Shown in pieces: positions 28,169-37,742 of a DNA stretch of 64,000 nt. Position numbers and translations under genes: made by a program. The stretch covers positions 12,471 to 76,470 of the forward strand of contig JAGHAM010000023.1 in NCBI GenBank assembly GCA_021161465.1. The letters run 5' to 3'. This stretch comes from Candidatus Iainarchaeum sp. (GTDB lineage Archaea; B1Sed10-29; WALL01; JAGHAM01). Every line of letters begins with the position of its first letter. Position 1 is the first letter of the stretch. The notes beneath the pieces were generated by a model, which made no database searches, was not told the origin of the DNA, and saw nothing but the letters and a program-made list of their open reading frames with translations.

Positions 28169-31100
28169 ATGGCACTTGTAGATATTTACCATCAAATAGA
28201 GGACAACTACTATTTCTTCCTTGACTGGCTAGATGAAAAAGGAATTCCGATATACAACGTAGTTGACCCAATAGAAGCAAAAGGCATCCCAACGTTCCCA
28301 CTTGCTGTTGGGATGGTGCTTCTAATCCTCTTGCTATTGCTATCCTTAATAATAGGTATGGGCACTCAAGCAAACATGAACGTGAATGTAACCGTTACCA
28401 CCAATGGCAATGCGCTGGCAGATGCCTCTGTTGTAGCCATCCAGGATGGGGAAGAAGTGAGTATAAAAACTACAGGTGATGACGGAAAAGTTTCACTCAC
28501 AATTCCAAAAGCAGAAACGAGAATAAACGTAACCGCAGAAGGGTGCCAATCTCAGGAGAAGGAGATAAATGAATCCGGGAACCTGAGCTTTGAACTAACA
28601 TGTGGGGGAAAACCTGCTGGTTGCATACCTATTTCAGCAACCATAAGCATGGTCAGGCTGACTGGTGATGACAACAAAGCACCGAAGAACTGCCACGTAA
28701 CTATCTTAGATGATAAGGGAGACCCAACAGGTATAGAATGGCGCGTTGATGGCTCAAAGTTGTATCTTCCTGACCCTGATAAATATTGTATTAAGGAGAA
28801 TTACACTGTCCAGATTTCATGTACTGGGTACAAGCTGGTTGACACAGGAAAAAACATTATGAGTGAAATAAATGGGATGGGTGAGCTTGAGTTGCCATCA
28901 ACAACTACACCTCCTGAGGACAAGTGTGCTCTTGGAGAAGAATGGAATGAAACTCTTGGGAAATGTGTAGAGAAACCAGTTACATGTCCAACTGGTGAGA
29001 AATGGGACAGCACATTAGAGATGTGTATTCCAGAACAAGTTGATGACGAGTATTCAATATATGTCATTGTAAAGAACAACAACACAGCCTTGTCTGGGAT
29101 TCTTGTGACTGCCATAAGCTCATCTGGAAGTCAGTTAACAGAAGGCACCACCCAGGATTATACAGATAATGCTGGCAAGGCAGAGCTGTCCCTGAAAAAA
29201 GGCCAGAAGTTTAAGATAAAAGCAGAAGATGAAGCAGGAAAGTATTCTATGGTCATAACCAAAGAGTATACCGCTGACGCCACAAAAACCATCAACATCA
29301 GCATGCCAAAGGGAAGCCAGACTACAATAAGGGTTATTGACAAGGAGACAAAGGAAAGCATTCCTTCTGCAACTGTCCTGCTCTACAAGGGGACTGAGGC
29401 ATACGCAGCATTTACTACTGATAAAAATGGAAAAGTTGGTCTGACACTGCCTCCAGGAGTAACATATACCGCTTATGCATATGCCAATGGCTACAAGACC
29501 GATAAAGGCACAATCGCCGCTGGAAGCGCCATTACAATAAGCCTCCAGAAGGTATATGCACTTGAAGCAGGTAACCTAACGCTAAAAGCAGAAAATGCTT
29601 TGGACGGAAGCTCTATGGAAGGTGTTACATTCAGAATTTTCTCAAAGATTGGTAACGTGCCTTATGGTGGGTGCATCACAGGCTCAGATGGCAAATGTGC
29701 CATTTACTCCCTGCCAGAGGGCAGTTATTCTGTATACGCAACACCAAAGGGCAGTTACGATGAAGAGGACGTAGGTTCAGTTGATGTAAAGCATGGGGAA
29801 ACAGTAGAAGAAACAATTAAGATTTACCCCTCCACGTTCAAATTAACGGTTTACACATGGCTGAACGGTGGCACCCCTAAGAGATGCGCGTCTGGGGCAC
29901 ATGTCACAATTGGGACTACAAATGACATAGGTGTAAGCACCGAGCTAAACGACAGCTACACTGACAACAATGACTGCAAAGCAGAGTTCCATGTTTATAA
30001 GGGTCAGGATATCTGGATAAAGGCAACCTACACAGACGGTGGAAACATTCTCAGGGCAAGTGCCACATACACAGTAACTGGAGAAAAAGAAATAAACCTG
30101 ATACTAACGCAACCAACAGCTAATGTCTCGTTCAGCATGGGCGCGCTGGATATGGCTCCTGGTGATGTAAAGACCGGGACGCTATCCTTTGGTCTCCCAT
30201 ATTATGACAGCGACGGAACCAGGTATAAAAACATTGAAATTAAGCTATGGGTTGGTGAAGAGGGGGATACTACAGACGCAGTAAAAACACCAGTCATGAT
30301 AAACGGTTTTGAAGACTCTAACATGCAAGGTGCTGCTGTATACGGGTACAAGAACTACCCGGGGACCACCATAGTTAGCGATACAAGCGGCGAGTACCTG
30401 AAATACCTTAAATTTGTAATCAGCAACAGCTCCGCTTACTACTCCAACAACATCAATACTTCTGTTAACGTGCCGATAAAGTTGAAAGCAAAAAATGCTT
30501 TTGAAGCCGACCAAACAATAGTCCATGTGAGGGGTAAGTGGACCCCACCAAAAGGAAATCCAATAACTGCCGACTTTGATTTCAGGATAAATCTAACAGC
30601 GGGTACAAGCTGGTGCATGCTCCCTGGCGGAAGTGATTTCAGTGCATTTAAGGCCGGCTTCACGATAACCCCTGATGACAACGAGAGCCACTGGGAAGAG
30701 CATATGAGCACCACGAATGGCTCGGAATTCTACCTTAACATAAGAGCGATAGCCGCCAAGCAGCTTGACAGTTATAAGATAAACATGAAAACCCAGCCAT
30801 CATATGGGTATTCTGTACTGAAGCTACTTCAATACTTCATTGGAAAGAATAGCCCACCAACAAATTACAAAGATGTAAACGAAGATGTATCTAGTAGTGG
30901 TATGGACCTAGAACCTGCTGACGCCTCAAAGGGTCTAGGTGACTTATATCAGTTAAACCAGGATGATGAAATCTCTTTGAGAATCAAGCTGAAGGCAATT
31001 CACAACGCAACTGGTACCAACTGGATAAAACTATTCGATGATGAATCATGCAAGAAATCTTTTGAAATACGGGATGTGACCAACAAACCTACACCACTGC

Positions 31101-34100
31101 CAAACGTCACGGTTGAGGAGCACTATTTCGTACAAGTTTGTCCACCAGAAGGTTACACAGGAACTATATGTAGATGGGGAGAAAGTGATGCCGATAAAAT
31201 TGATAACCAGGAACTGGAACTCCCAACCTACTCGGCAGTATATGGCGAGGGCAGGAACTTTAGCATAAATCTTACCTTCAACAATATCGGTAGCACACCT
31301 GCAAACGTCCACATTGAAGCTGTAGATTCTGTGGGGGGCATAAGCTCATTGCATACGCCAGCAGATTTCACCATCCAGCCAAATAACCAGACAGAAGTTA
31401 ACATAACTGGAAAGGGCGCTTCTGCCCAAGCAGGCACGATTAAATTGTACTTGTCCACATCGGCTAATGGCGCTAAAACACTATGGAGAACTATAAAGTA
31501 TGGACCAGTTGACTATAACATAACCTTGTGGGCAAATGCCTCTATCAGCGCTGGCGGAAACGAGCTGAAGGAAGAGTTAGTCAAACAAATAGACAGCGTA
31601 AAAGTGGTAGTATTCAGAAACAACAATCCCACAACAGGCATAACAAACAATGGAAAAGTAGAATTCAATTACATCGACCCTGTGAATGGGCAGACCACTA
31701 AGGAGCTAAGAGGGGTGGATAATTATTACATCTTTAACCATGACGCTATGAGTATCACAGCAGGGGATAGGAGTGCTGAAGTACATGTGGAGTATGGTGA
31801 GTTCGGAGGCCTAACAAAAGGTTACCCCGTGCAGGGGATGGAGGTAACACCAGACGGAACGAGGTTCCCAGCTGATGGAGATTACACGCTGAGTGTGACC
31901 AATCTTAGAGAATCCAAGGTTGTGGGTGTGAACTCATCATGGCTCAGGTCTGCTAACTTTACACTGGATATCACCGGGTTTGATGTAGACAATGCTAAAA
32001 ACAGAGGGTATGACACAATGATACAAGTTTTCATCTACAACAGCACCAATGACCTTGTGAATACAATAACTCCAGATGGTGTCGTGAACATAACCCTGCC
32101 TGCCAAGGGAAGAGCGGACATAAATGTCACCGTGGGGCTTTTGGAGAACAAGATATCAGCCTGCATCCAGGAACCATTCGTTGGAGAGATAAAGGTAACC
32201 CCCTGTTACCAGGACACAAAAACATATGAATTCCATTATAGTTGTGCTGAGCTTGTTAGATACCAGCCAGCTAACAGGAAAGTTGAGTACATATTCACAA
32301 AAGACAACACAAGCTATACCGAGAGCCCTGCAATAACAGTGACCTCACTAGCTAACAAAAACCTGAATGTATTATTTGGATTCGAAAAGTATAACTCATG
32401 GTTAGACACATCATTCGAAAACTTTGAAATTAATATAACTACATTCTATCAGAATGGTGCAAAAAAGCAGACGTGCTCCCTAAATACCGAACATGATGGA
32501 ACTATCAAGTGCGAGTTACCTCCAAACGGTACAGCGCAGGTGTCCATAAAGGCGAGTATAGATCCTGATAATCCGCCTGAAAAAGGAGACCTTTACATAT
32601 CTTATCTACATATAACCCCAGATAGATGGCTTGAAGAGAACTTCACTTTGACGTTTAGTTATAGCGAAACTGGGGAGTACATATCCAAGTACACTGTGCA
32701 TAGGGACACACATGAACCATTAGACATAACCAAAGAAGAGGTAATAGATAATGATAATGTCTGCTGGTTTGGTGCTGGCCATTACACTTTATGCGATAGC
32801 ACACAACTCTCGAAAGTTATCGACGTTATTGGTAAACACATAAATGCGAACGGAGGGCTATTAAGGAAAGAATTTGCATTCGGGAATGATATCGCCACCA
32901 TTAGCACAATCCAAACAATTGCTGGAAGCCAGGTGAAGGAAACTGAAGACGGCGCATCATATGGCGATATCGTGGTCAACATATTGACACGAGATAAGAA
33001 GATAACCTGTGGTGTGGTAACCATAACCGCACAACAGGTAGGGGGGTTAACGCGTGTCAATATAACTGTGGATAAAAACCAACCATGGTGCGATAATGGG
33101 GAGGAACCCTTCCTATTCACTGGATTAGCTAATTACGACGAGGATTTAGCTGAGAGCACAGGCGCGCCAGTGAAATTTATGAGGTTTGATGGAGACGCTA
33201 CCGAGTTAAGCAAATTCAGGGATGCATTTGAGTACATAGACCCAGATTACATCCCAGTAGTCTTTGGATATGCTTATGCTAATGGGGAGGTATTTGATAC
33301 TGGCAGTGAGAACCCGCCAATAGTGGTCCACTACAAAGAGTATAATTGCTCAGGGACGCCACCCGAAGGAACCAACGACTGCATAGACCTACCATCGTAC
33401 TTACAATTCATCTATCGGGATTTCTACAACAATCCCGACTCACCAGATGGTGTAGGGTACTTTAGTTATCAGTATATAAGTACAACAGAGACAAATAATT
33501 TCTTCGTAGGTATAGCATACAAGAAGGCAATGGACGAAAGCGAACTAGACGAGCTGAGGAGGATACTGGCAAGCAACTTGATAAGCTACTGGACTATGGG
33601 AAACACATCTTGTATACAAGATAACACAGGTGAGTTAATAGGAGAAAATTTAAATGGCAAAGTTTGCTCGATGATTGGCAAATTACCAAGAGGTGAGGGT
33701 GCCATAGACCTTAAAACCTTTGACCCTACCAATAGAGGGTTTAAAGACTCAACTGGGAGCGATGGCAAGATTGGGCTGAACCTTACATTCGGTTCAGGTA
33801 CAGTGTCATGTAGGATATGGAACAACTGTGGTTCAAATACCTGTAAAAACGAAACCCTGATAAAAGGAGTAAATTGGGATAAGGATAACACCTATGTAGA
33901 AGTGCCTGACTGGACTGTCCCAACAGATACTGGAGGAGGGAAACAGATTAAAGCAGAGTGCTATTCTGGTGGATACAAGGGTACTGGTGACCCTGTTTCT
34001 GCCGTCGTAGTTGTCGACAAAACAGCACCTACAGTCAGTGAAGATGAAAACTGTGACAGCGAGCCATGCTTTGAGGAAGGAGATGACCATGACCTGACAT

Positions 34101-34828
34101 TCACAGCCACTGATAAGTATGGTATAGCTTCATGCGAAGCATTTAGGGTCTATAGCGACGGTTCAGTTACACCATTAAGCTGTGGGCGTATAGGTGATTC
34201 AGATAGATTCAGGTGCTCTGGTATAGAAAAGCCGCCAGAAGGCCAGTACCACCAGTATCCATCAGAGTACTCAGGTGACTGCGGTTCGTACCACCTATCA
34301 AGTGATGGGAGGGCGTGTCTTGACATAATAAACTACACCTGCACAGACAAGAATGGGAATACCGCGGAGGATAGGCAGATAAAAATCTTCTGGGGAGAGA
34401 GTAGTATTGAGGTACATGTAAAAGAGATTTACTCCCAGCTTATCAACTTAGCTAATAATGGTGTGGTAGAATACGGAAAGGTGGAACCAATTGAGTCTGG
34501 TAAAGCTGTTGTATACAACACAATAACCAAAAATGGAGATACTCAATCTGTACCTGTGTACTACACAAGTTCAACTGAAAACGTGATAAAGTTCAACATC
34601 ACTGGGAAATTTGGCATTAGCGACCTTAGTTGCGATGACGCACATATCATAGGGCCTAATAGCGATGAGCTCACTCCCTCACAAGACCACGACTCAGCAC
34701 CAGGATGGAAAGACTATACACTAGATTTCAACCTGGAAAGCGAAGGTGAGTATGTTGTGAATATAACTTGCATAGGAAATGGGAATTACGAGGATACGCC
34801 CTCTATGAAAGTGCCCGTAAAAGAATAG
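28169..34828 (+). CDS. Giant surface protein 2 (2219 aa)
   Basis: Paralogue of the preceding giant. The cytoplasmic/juxtamembrane part (YFFLDWLDEKGIPIYNVVDP, then a helix at about residues 44-66) aligns with giant 1 without gaps. Beta domains follow with the same TxxxGxAxxxL pattern (for example TDKNGKVGLTLPPG and GSDGKCAIYSLPEG). The TPPKGNPI and PWCDNGEEPFLF blocks match giant 1. It contains many sequons and cysteines, including a CALGEEWNETLGKC/CPTGEKWDSTLEMC tandem near residue 255. It lacks the helical C-terminal module of giant 1 and ends in an Ig-like domain. It has a leaderless start (TATA at 28139). Role inferred from context: envelope adhesin or scaffold working with the pilus machine. 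Confidence 0.8.
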   Translation: MALVDIYHQIEDNYYFFLDWLDEKGIPIYNVVDPIEAKGIPTFPLAVGMVLLILLLLLSLIIGMGTQANMNVNVTVTTNGNALADASVVAIQDGEEVSIKTTGDDGKVSLTIPKAETRINVTAEGCQSQEKEINESGNLSFELTCGGKPAGCIPISATISMVRLTGDDNKAPKNCHVTILDDKGDPTGIEWRVDGSKLYLPDPDKYCIKENYTVQISCTGYKLVDTGKNIMSEINGMGELELPSTTTPPEDKCALGEEWNETLGKCVEKPVTCPTGEKWDSTLEMCIPEQVDDEYSIYVIVKNNNTALSGILVTAISSSGSQLTEGTTQDYTDNAGKAELSLKKGQKFKIKAEDEAGKYSMVITKEYTADATKTINISMPKGSQTTIRVIDKETKESIPSATVLLYKGTEAYAAFTTDKNGKVGLTLPPGVTYTAYAYANGYKTDKGTIAAGSAITISLQKVYALEAGNLTLKAENALDGSSMEGVTFRIFSKIGNVPYGGCITGSDGKCAIYSLPEGSYSVYATPKGSYDEEDVGSVDVKHGETVEETIKIYPSTFKLTVYTWLNGGTPKRCASGAHVTIGTTNDIGVSTELNDSYTDNNDCKAEFHVYKGQDIWIKATYTDGGNILRASATYTVTGEKEINLILTQPTANVSFSMGALDMAPGDVKTGTLSFGLPYYDSDGTRYKNIEIKLWVGEEGDTTDAVKTPVMINGFEDSNMQGAAVYGYKNYPGTTIVSDTSGEYLKYLKFVISNSSAYYSNNINTSVNVPIKLKAKNAFEADQTIVHVRGKWTPPKGNPITADFDFRINLTAGTSWCMLPGGSDFSAFKAGFTITPDDNESHWEEHMSTTNGSEFYLNIRAIAAKQLDSYKINMKTQPSYGYSVLKLLQYFIGKNSPPTNYKDVNEDVSSSGMDLEPADASKGLGDLYQLNQDDEISLRIKLKAIHNATGTNWIKLFDDESCKKSFEIRDVTNKPTPLPNVTVEEHYFVQVCPPEGYTGTICRWGESDADKIDNQELELPTYSAVYGEGRNFSINLTFNNIGSTPANVHIEAVDSVGGISSLHTPADFTIQPNNQTEVNITGKGASAQAGTIKLYLSTSANGAKTLWRTIKYGPVDYNITLWANASISAGGNELKEELVKQIDSVKVVVFRNNNPTTGITNNGKVEFNYIDPVNGQTTKELRGVDNYYIFNHDAMSITAGDRSAEVHVEYGEFGGLTKGYPVQGMEVTPDGTRFPADGDYTLSVTNLRESKVVGVNSSWLRSANFTLDITGFDVDNAKNRGYDTMIQVFIYNSTNDLVNTITPDGVVNITLPAKGRADINVTVGLLENKISACIQEPFVGEIKVTPCYQDTKTYEFHYSCAELVRYQPANRKVEYIFTKDNTSYTESPAITVTSLANKNLNVLFGFEKYNSWLDTSFENFEINITTFYQNGAKKQTCSLNTEHDGTIKCELPPNGTAQVSIKASIDPDNPPEKGDLYISYLHITPDRWLEENFTLTFSYSETGEYISKYTVHRDTHEPLDITKEEVIDNDNVCWFGAGHYTLCDSTQLSKVIDVIGKHINANGGLLRKEFAFGNDIATISTIQTIAGSQVKETEDGASYGDIVVNILTRDKKITCGVVTITAQQVGGLTRVNITVDKNQPWCDNGEEPFLFTGLANYDEDLAESTGAPVKFMRFDGDATELSKFRDAFEYIDPDYIPVVFGYAYANGEVFDTGSENPPIVVHYKEYNCSGTPPEGTNDCIDLPSYLQFIYRDFYNNPDSPDGVGYFSYQYISTTETNNFFVGIAYKKAMDESELDELRRILASNLISYWTMGNTSCIQDNTGELIGENLNGKVCSMIGKLPRGEGAIDLKTFDPTNRGFKDSTGSDGKIGLNLTFGSGTVSCRIWNNCGSNTCKNETLIKGVNWDKDNTYVEVPDWTVPTDTGGGKQIKAECYSGGYKGTGDPVSAVVVVDKTAPTVSEDENCDSEPCFEEGDDHDLTFTATDKYGIASCEAFRVYSDGSVTPLSCGRIGDSDRFRCSGIEKPPEGQYHQYPSEYSGDCGSYHLSSDGRACLDIINYTCTDKNGNTAEDRQIKIFWGESSIEVHVKEIYSQLINLANNGVVEYGKVEPIESGKAVVYNTITKNGDTQSVPVYYTSSTENVIKFNITGKFGISDLSCDDAHIIGPNSDELTPSQDHDSAPGWKDYTLDFNLESEGEYVVNITCIGNGNYEDTPSMKVPVKE

Positions 34829-35037
34829 TGACTGCATTACTGGAGAGGATAGTCATAAACTTGTTTGGGAGTCTGGATGAATTCTTAGGAGTGCCTCCAG
34901 AGCTAACCCTGCTTTTCCTCCTAGCAAAGCTAGCCATCATAGGCGCGCTTCTGTTTGCGGTTTACAGGTATTTCACGAAGAACAAGCTCGTGCTGGCCCT
35001 GGCTGCAGCAGTCATGGCATACATCCTGTTTTTGTAA
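34828..35037 (+). CDS. Small two-helix membrane protein (about 70 aa)
   Basis: The likely start is the GTG at 34828, which overlaps the last base of the giant 2 stop (TAGTG). The reading open from 34768 would overlap giant 2 by 60 bases. The product VTALLERIVINLFGSLDEFL has an amphipathic start, then two membrane helices. No family is recognised. Its coupling to giant 2 suggests a small partner of that protein. Confidence 0.5.
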   Translation: MTALLERIVINLFGSLDEFLGVPPELTLLFLLAKLAIIGALLFAVYRYFTKNKLVLALAAAVMAYILFL

Positions 35038-35244
35038 GCAACACTCTCGCTGCTGCGTTCCTCGCTCTCTCACAGAAAAAATGTACATTCTGCTTTTGTA
35101 GATGCAACACTGGCAAGTCAATGGTCCAAACATCAGGCAATCACAGGTTAAGCCGTTCCAGCCAGTATGGGCGCGGACTCCACTATTGCCCTCTTTTCTA
35201 TGTTTTTGGGTATTGCGCTGTTGTCTGCGCTTCGAGCATAGTTT

Positions 35245-35252
35245 TTTATATT
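35245..35252 (+). promoter_or_regulatory. TATA box of the small membrane protein operon
   Basis: TTTTATAT lies 21-28 bases before the ATG at 35273, within a 235-base gap (35038-35272) that shows no gene or RNA I can support. It is the probable head promoter of the run of small membrane protein genes. Confidence 0.55.
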
Positions 35253-35272
35253 TTTGGCTCTTTGATTAGCTT

Positions 35273-35599
35273 ATGAACCTTGGATTCCTTGGTGACATAA
35301 AAAACACCATAGACCTGTTATTCCTTGGATTTAAGGTCGTAGTTCTTGTATTCCTTGTAGGATGGGTTAGGGGCCACCTGGGCGGAGGGATAATCGCAAC
35401 AGTTGCCATACTCATCATTGGATGGCTTGTGCTCTTCAAATACTTCTATTTATTTGGGCCAATGGCAGTAATTTACCTGATATTGATAGTTGGAGGTAGT
35501 GGTGTTATAATGGATATAGCCTTTGGTAGGTCCATGTACCTCGAGGAACCATACATAGGAAAGGATTTGATGGATGGAAGGAGGCCCCCACCAATATGA
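35273..35599 (+). CDS. Small membrane protein, family A member 1
   Basis: 108 residues with about three membrane helices and a short C-terminal cytoplasmic tail (DLMDGRRPPPI). The segment WVRGHLGGGIIATVAILIIG aligns with WVRNTVGPGMVSILISLILI of the next protein, so the two are paralogues, and the gene at 36060 looks more distantly alike. Leaderless start. No known family is recognised; it heads eight consecutive small membrane protein genes. Confidence 0.65.
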   Translation: MNLGFLGDIKNTIDLLFLGFKVVVLVFLVGWVRGHLGGGIIATVAILIIGWLVLFKYFYLFGPMAVIYLILIVGGSGVIMDIAFGRSMYLEEPYIGKDLMDGRRPPPI

Positions 35600-35972
35600 A
35601 GGTGAAAACTTGAGAACAAGTGAGATAAAACTAAACAAGAAAGGTTTTCTCCCGCTTATAGCTGGGATTCCAACAGCCTTGATAGTTTTGATAGTGGTAA
35701 TACTCCTACTGGTGCTAAGCCCTGCTATCCTTATGCAAATTCGTGAAATAAAGCTGCTTTTCCAGATATTCGCTGCGATAATCATTCTCTCATGGGTCAG
35801 AAACACCGTTGGCCCTGGGATGGTATCAATCCTGATAAGCTTAATCCTGATATATATCTTCGTCCTTATGGTCCCCGAACTTCTCGGCGCGATATGGGCA
35901 ATGTACATCCTGTTGACATTCGGCTTGTGGTCAATGATATTCTGGGGTCTGCCTTTGATTTTCAGGAAGTGA
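35574..35972 (+). CDS. Small membrane protein, family A member 2
   Basis: 132 residues from the ATG at 35574, which overlaps the previous gene by 26 bases. A TTG at 35610 with GGTGA at 35601-35605 is an alternative start giving 120 residues and avoiding the overlap. It has about four membrane helices. The middle part (WVRN..G.G, then AIWAMYILLTFG) matches member 1 (WVRG..GGG, then MAVIYLILIVGG). The N-terminal KKGFLPLIAG resembles the leader of pilin-like proteins, but no RGQ is present. Function unknown. Confidence 0.62.
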   Translation: MEGGPHQYEGENLRTSEIKLNKKGFLPLIAGIPTALIVLIVVILLLVLSPAILMQIREIKLLFQIFAAIIILSWVRNTVGPGMVSILISLILIYIFVLMVPELLGAIWAMYILLTFGLWSMIFWGLPLIFRK

Positions 35973-36059
35973 TTAAAAATGAAGAGTATAATGTTGAGTG
36001 CCTGTCAGAAGAGCATAAAGTTAAATAGCGGTATTGCAAAAAAATAACTTGGTGGATAG

Positions 36060-36302
36060 ATGGGAGACATAGTCAATGATTTGAGAGTGGCTCTGACACT
36101 AGTCGTACTTGTCTACCTTGCCCAGTGGGCCATCGCTGGCACGGGCTCCAGGAAAGTAGGGATAATAGTTGCACTGGTAATAGTGTACCTAACAGTCTGG
36201 CAACACCTCATGGTTCTTATCATCGTGATAGCATTCTTCTTCGGATACGCTTTCTTTGAAGCCTTTGAGAGCACGTTTATACCACTGGATCAGGGAGGTT
36301 GA
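36060..36302 (+). CDS. Small membrane protein (80 aa), possible family A member
   Basis: It starts MGDIVNDLRVALTLVVLVYL, followed by hydrophobic helices to about residue 70 and a short acidic end. The opening DIVNDLRVAL resembles the DIKNTIDLLF opening of member 1, but similarity is weak. A GGTGG site lies at 36051-36055. The next gene begins one base after its stop region, with a shared ribosome site, so both are in one operon. Confidence 0.6.
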   Translation: MGDIVNDLRVALTLVVLVYLAQWAIAGTGSRKVGIIVALVIVYLTVWQHLMVLIIVIAFFFGYAFFEAFESTFIPLDQGG

Positions 36303-36303
36303 A

Positions 36304-36600
36304 ATGGACACTTTTACTCTCGTAGTATTCCTGATTCTGATAATAATAGCCATACAGGCTAAAGTCTATGCAATAGCGCTGCTCCTAATGGCATTCCTCT
36401 TGTTCACCCTTAAGTCAAGAACTATGATATTGATTGCAATAGTGGCTGGAGTTATAGGGTTCTTCTTAAACTATTCGTTCAATGTGGAGTTGCAGGTAAT
36501 AATGATATTGATTGTGGTCCTGCTCCTTGCTGGTGCCATGCTCACTTCAAGGAGTGAGGGACCTGGCTCATATACGCCAAGTGCCTTTGGGGTGTTTTGA
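36304..36600 (+). CDS. Small hydrophobic membrane protein (98 aa)
   Basis: From the ATG at 36304 with GGGAGGT at 36294-36300. A longer reading from 36256 would run back into the previous gene and is not needed. It is almost wholly hydrophobic (about four helices) with a polar tail, SRSEGPGSYTPSAFGVF. The stop overlaps the next start (TGATG), giving tight coupling to the family B genes. No family is recognised. Confidence 0.62.
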   Translation: MDTFTLVVFLILIIIAIQAKVYAIALLLMAFLLFTLKSRTMILIAIVAGVIGFFLNYSFNVELQVIMILIVVLLLAGAMLTSRSEGPGSYTPSAFGVF

Positions 36601-36941
36601 TGGATACTCTGACCCTTTTGCTGCTGTCACTGATAGTTATCGTTGGATTCTACACTGAATGGTGGGTTGCACTGATTGGGGTAGTCCTTCTGGTCGCGTA
36701 TATTTATGGTGCAAGAGAGGGGACACACGCGCCAGCACCTGCTGGTGGGGTCAAGGTGCGACCAATAATCGTACAAAGGCGTTACGTTGGTCCTGAATCA
36801 ATATACCCAAGAGTGATGAAGATGAGAATCAGGCCTGACTGGGATACCAGACCGTGGTTTGAACAGGCATCCGGGGCATTTGGGCGCTTAATGGGATGGG
36901 CAACCAACGCTGGCAAACCAAGCAGCAAGAGTGAAGACTGA
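36600..36941 (+). CDS. Small membrane protein, family B member 1
   Basis: 113 residues: two N-terminal membrane helices (to about residue 37), a loop THAPAPAGG, then a conserved cytoplasmic or exported tail. The tail has PIIVQRR, then SIYPRVMKMRIRPDW, then EQASGAFGRLMGW. The same pattern recurs in the next two or three proteins. The start overlaps the previous stop by one base. Function unknown; the tail looks like a binding module and not an enzyme. Confidence 0.65.
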   Translation: MDTLTLLLLSLIVIVGFYTEWWVALIGVVLLVAYIYGAREGTHAPAPAGGVKVRPIIVQRRYVGPESIYPRVMKMRIRPDWDTRPWFEQASGAFGRLMGWATNAGKPSSKSED

Positions 36942-36967
36942 CAAACCATCAACATTTTTGCAGAAGA

Positions 36968-36975
36968 TTTAAATA
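36968..36975 (+). promoter_or_regulatory. TATA box before family B member 2
   Basis: TTTAAATA lies 20-27 bases before the ATG at 36995, an internal promoter inside the small membrane protein run. Confidence 0.5.
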
Positions 36976-36994
36976 ATTGAACTCCGATATTTTA

Positions 36995-37372
36995 ATGATG
37001 GACAGGCCAATAGGGTTAATGGTAATAGTTATAATACTATCAGTTGTGACTAAAGTTTACTGGCTGGCCATACTAGTTGGTATAGCAGCATTACTGGTGG
37101 CTATAGCCAGCATTGAGATAAAACGACCAAGTCCAGTCCCATCTGGCGGCAAAGAAGAAGAGATATTAACACCTGTGATAGTTCAGGATGTTGGGGAACC
37201 GCCGTACCTTTACCCGCCAAACTTTGACTTGAAGTTAAAACCCAATGAATCGCTCATGCCATTGTATGATATAGCTGCTGGTTCATTTGGCAAGCTGTTC
37301 AGAGCAATTTATCGAACCGCCCGCGGGGACAGCCTCAGGAACTTGTCCCCAAAGAAGGTGAAGTGGAGGTAA
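36995..37372 (+). CDS. Small membrane protein, family B member 2
   Basis: 125 residues from the ATG at 36995 (a second ATG is one codon later; the TTG at 36977 would sit at the promoter). Two membrane helices are followed by the family tail: ILTPVIVQDVG, then LYPPNFDLKLKPN, then DIAAGSFGKLFRAIYR. It aligns with member 1 (PIIVQ / IYPxxMKMRIRP / ASGAFGRL). It ends KKVKWR. Paralogy is clear in the sequence; function is unknown. Confidence 0.65.
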   Translation: MMDRPIGLMVIVIILSVVTKVYWLAILVGIAALLVAIASIEIKRPSPVPSGGKEEEILTPVIVQDVGEPPYLYPPNFDLKLKPNESLMPLYDIAAGSFGKLFRAIYRTARGDSLRNLSPKKVKWR

Positions 37373-37376
37373 TGAC

Positions 37377-37742
37377 GTGGATACTGACCAGCTGCTGCTG
37401 TTGCTTGTAGTTTGCGCAGGGGCTTACCTCGCTGGATACCGCGGCCTTGCAATTGGCCTTGCCATAATCACAGGGCTAGTAGCTCTGGCTGGTGGCACAA
37501 AAAAGAGCAGAAAGTATCAAACGGTCGCTATTGGCGGCGTAAATGTGCGTGGTGCGGAAATGCTTGAGCCCATAATCATTGAAAGCACTAGGGGTGCCCC
37601 ATTTAGGATACCCTCAGACATGGACATGAGGATAAATCCCAAGTGGAGTGCGACTAACCTTATAGAAAAGGCAACACAGAAGGGGCTTGCTCCGTTCGCC
37701 AGGCTTATACACAGGATGTTTTACAGGGGGAAGTCACAATGA
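37377..37742 (+). CDS. Small membrane protein, family B member 3
   Basis: 121 residues from a GTG at 37377, supported by GGAGGT at 37365-37370 inside the end of the previous gene. Two helices are followed by the tail EPIIIEST, then FRIPSDMDMRINPKW, then APFARLIHRMFYRG, matching members 1 and 2 in order and spacing. The loop between helices and tail is longer and contains TVAIGGVNVRGAE. The stop overlaps the next start by four bases. Confidence 0.65.
   Translation: MDTDQLLLLLVVCAGAYLAGYRGLAIGLAIITGLVALAGGTKKSRKYQTVAIGGVNVRGAEMLEPIIIESTRGAPFRIPSDMDMRINPKWSATNLIEKATQKGLAPFARLIHRMFYRGKSQ

Noticed and set aside
35167-35241. 24-codon reading frame in the gap before 35273
   Set aside because: It could encode a tiny hydrophobic peptide, but no ribosome site or conserved feature supports it, and such frames arise by chance.
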